From Magicicada septendecula (lineage: Eukaryota; Arthropoda; Insecta; Hemiptera; Cicadidae), in NCBI GenBank assembly GCA_034769895.1, contig CM068374.1:357465802-357529801 (forward strand): a DNA stretch of 64,000 nt, in the 5' to 3' direction. The translations under genes and the position numbers were made by a program. Each line of letters starts with the position of its first letter. Positions within the stretch are counted from its first letter, which is position 1. Shown piece after piece: positions 63,839-64,000 of this stretch. Under the pieces are notes generated by a model. That model saw only the letters and a program-made list of their open reading frames with translations. It had not been told where the DNA came from and did no database searches.

Positions 63839-64000
63839 TTTCTATGGTAAACGATAACAGCCGCAAATTCAAACAGAATCAAATGATGTCTTGCATACAG
63901 CCCTGTATTGTAGAGTTCTCAATACCTATTGGTGTTGGTGAAGATCGGTTAAGGGAAAGGGGTAGTTTACCAGCAACGTTTTATGTTTTAAAAGGGTATT
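63839..64000 (+). repeat. Core unit at the window edge
   Basis: A core unit follows the 3' end directly, as at 60615, so the tandem duplication continues beyond the window. Confidence 0.85.

Overview
This is AT-rich eukaryotic DNA, most likely from an arthropod and probably an insect. Evidence: intron-like splice signals, Tc1/mariner, Tigger, Penelope-like and LTR elements, long (CA)n and (AAT)n tracts, and protein families I know mainly from insect genomes. I see no bacterial or organellar feature and no clearly intact host gene. The whole window is transposon-built, and nearly every coding region is broken.

Left part (1-13 kb): a partial, decayed gene of an uncharacterised insect family runs off the left edge. 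It is followed by a Tigger (pogo-type) DNA transposon with intact TIRs and TA duplications but a broken transposase. About 2.7 kb of sparse AT-rich DNA follows, then a complete 752-bp member of the repeat family that dominates the rest of the window. After another nearly empty stretch (an (AAT)n tract and a foldback repeat) come rearranged members of the same family.

The dominant family: each full copy starts with ACTTCCATGTTC, carries a palindrome (TTCCTTAAGGAA) and a variable TGTC/TGTG microsatellite, then one to many copies of a ~162-bp repeat. It ends with an inverted copy of the same 12-mer, a 6-bp hairpin (GTATGG-TTCT-CCATAC) and CGATATT. It inserts in T-runs without a visible duplication. 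This is the architecture of Helentron-associated elements (HINEs; Drosophila DINE-1 and bivalve pearl-like elements), so I call them HINE-like. Many copies carry a hammerhead-ribozyme-like motif on the minus strand near their 3' end. A Penelope-like retroelement at 13.2-15.2 kb, itself enclosed by HINE-like ends, carries an independent and very well formed hammerhead.

Middle part (13-29.5 kb): nested insertions. A TIR-bounded element (15.8-21.2 kb) encoding a FEN/PIN-nuclease-like protein family sits inside a HINE repeat. It is itself interrupted by a DD41D mariner with ~0.6-kb TIRs. Further right are more HINE repeats, an LTR-retrotransposon remnant with a coiled-coil gag-like frame, the N-terminal part of a second Penelope-like element, and a broken gene of an uncharacterised invertebrate family that probably belongs to a transposon inserted into that Penelope copy.

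Right part (29.5-64 kb): a satellite-like field made almost only of HINE-like sequence. A block of ~0.7-0.8 kb (with a (CA)n tract of 99-213 bp) recurs five times almost unchanged. Individual HINE insertions can be read as filled versus empty sites between duplicated units, and three inverted head-to-tail copies sit as one insertion at 49.0-54.6 kb. The field continues beyond the right edge. No autonomous Helentron (Rep/helicase) is present.
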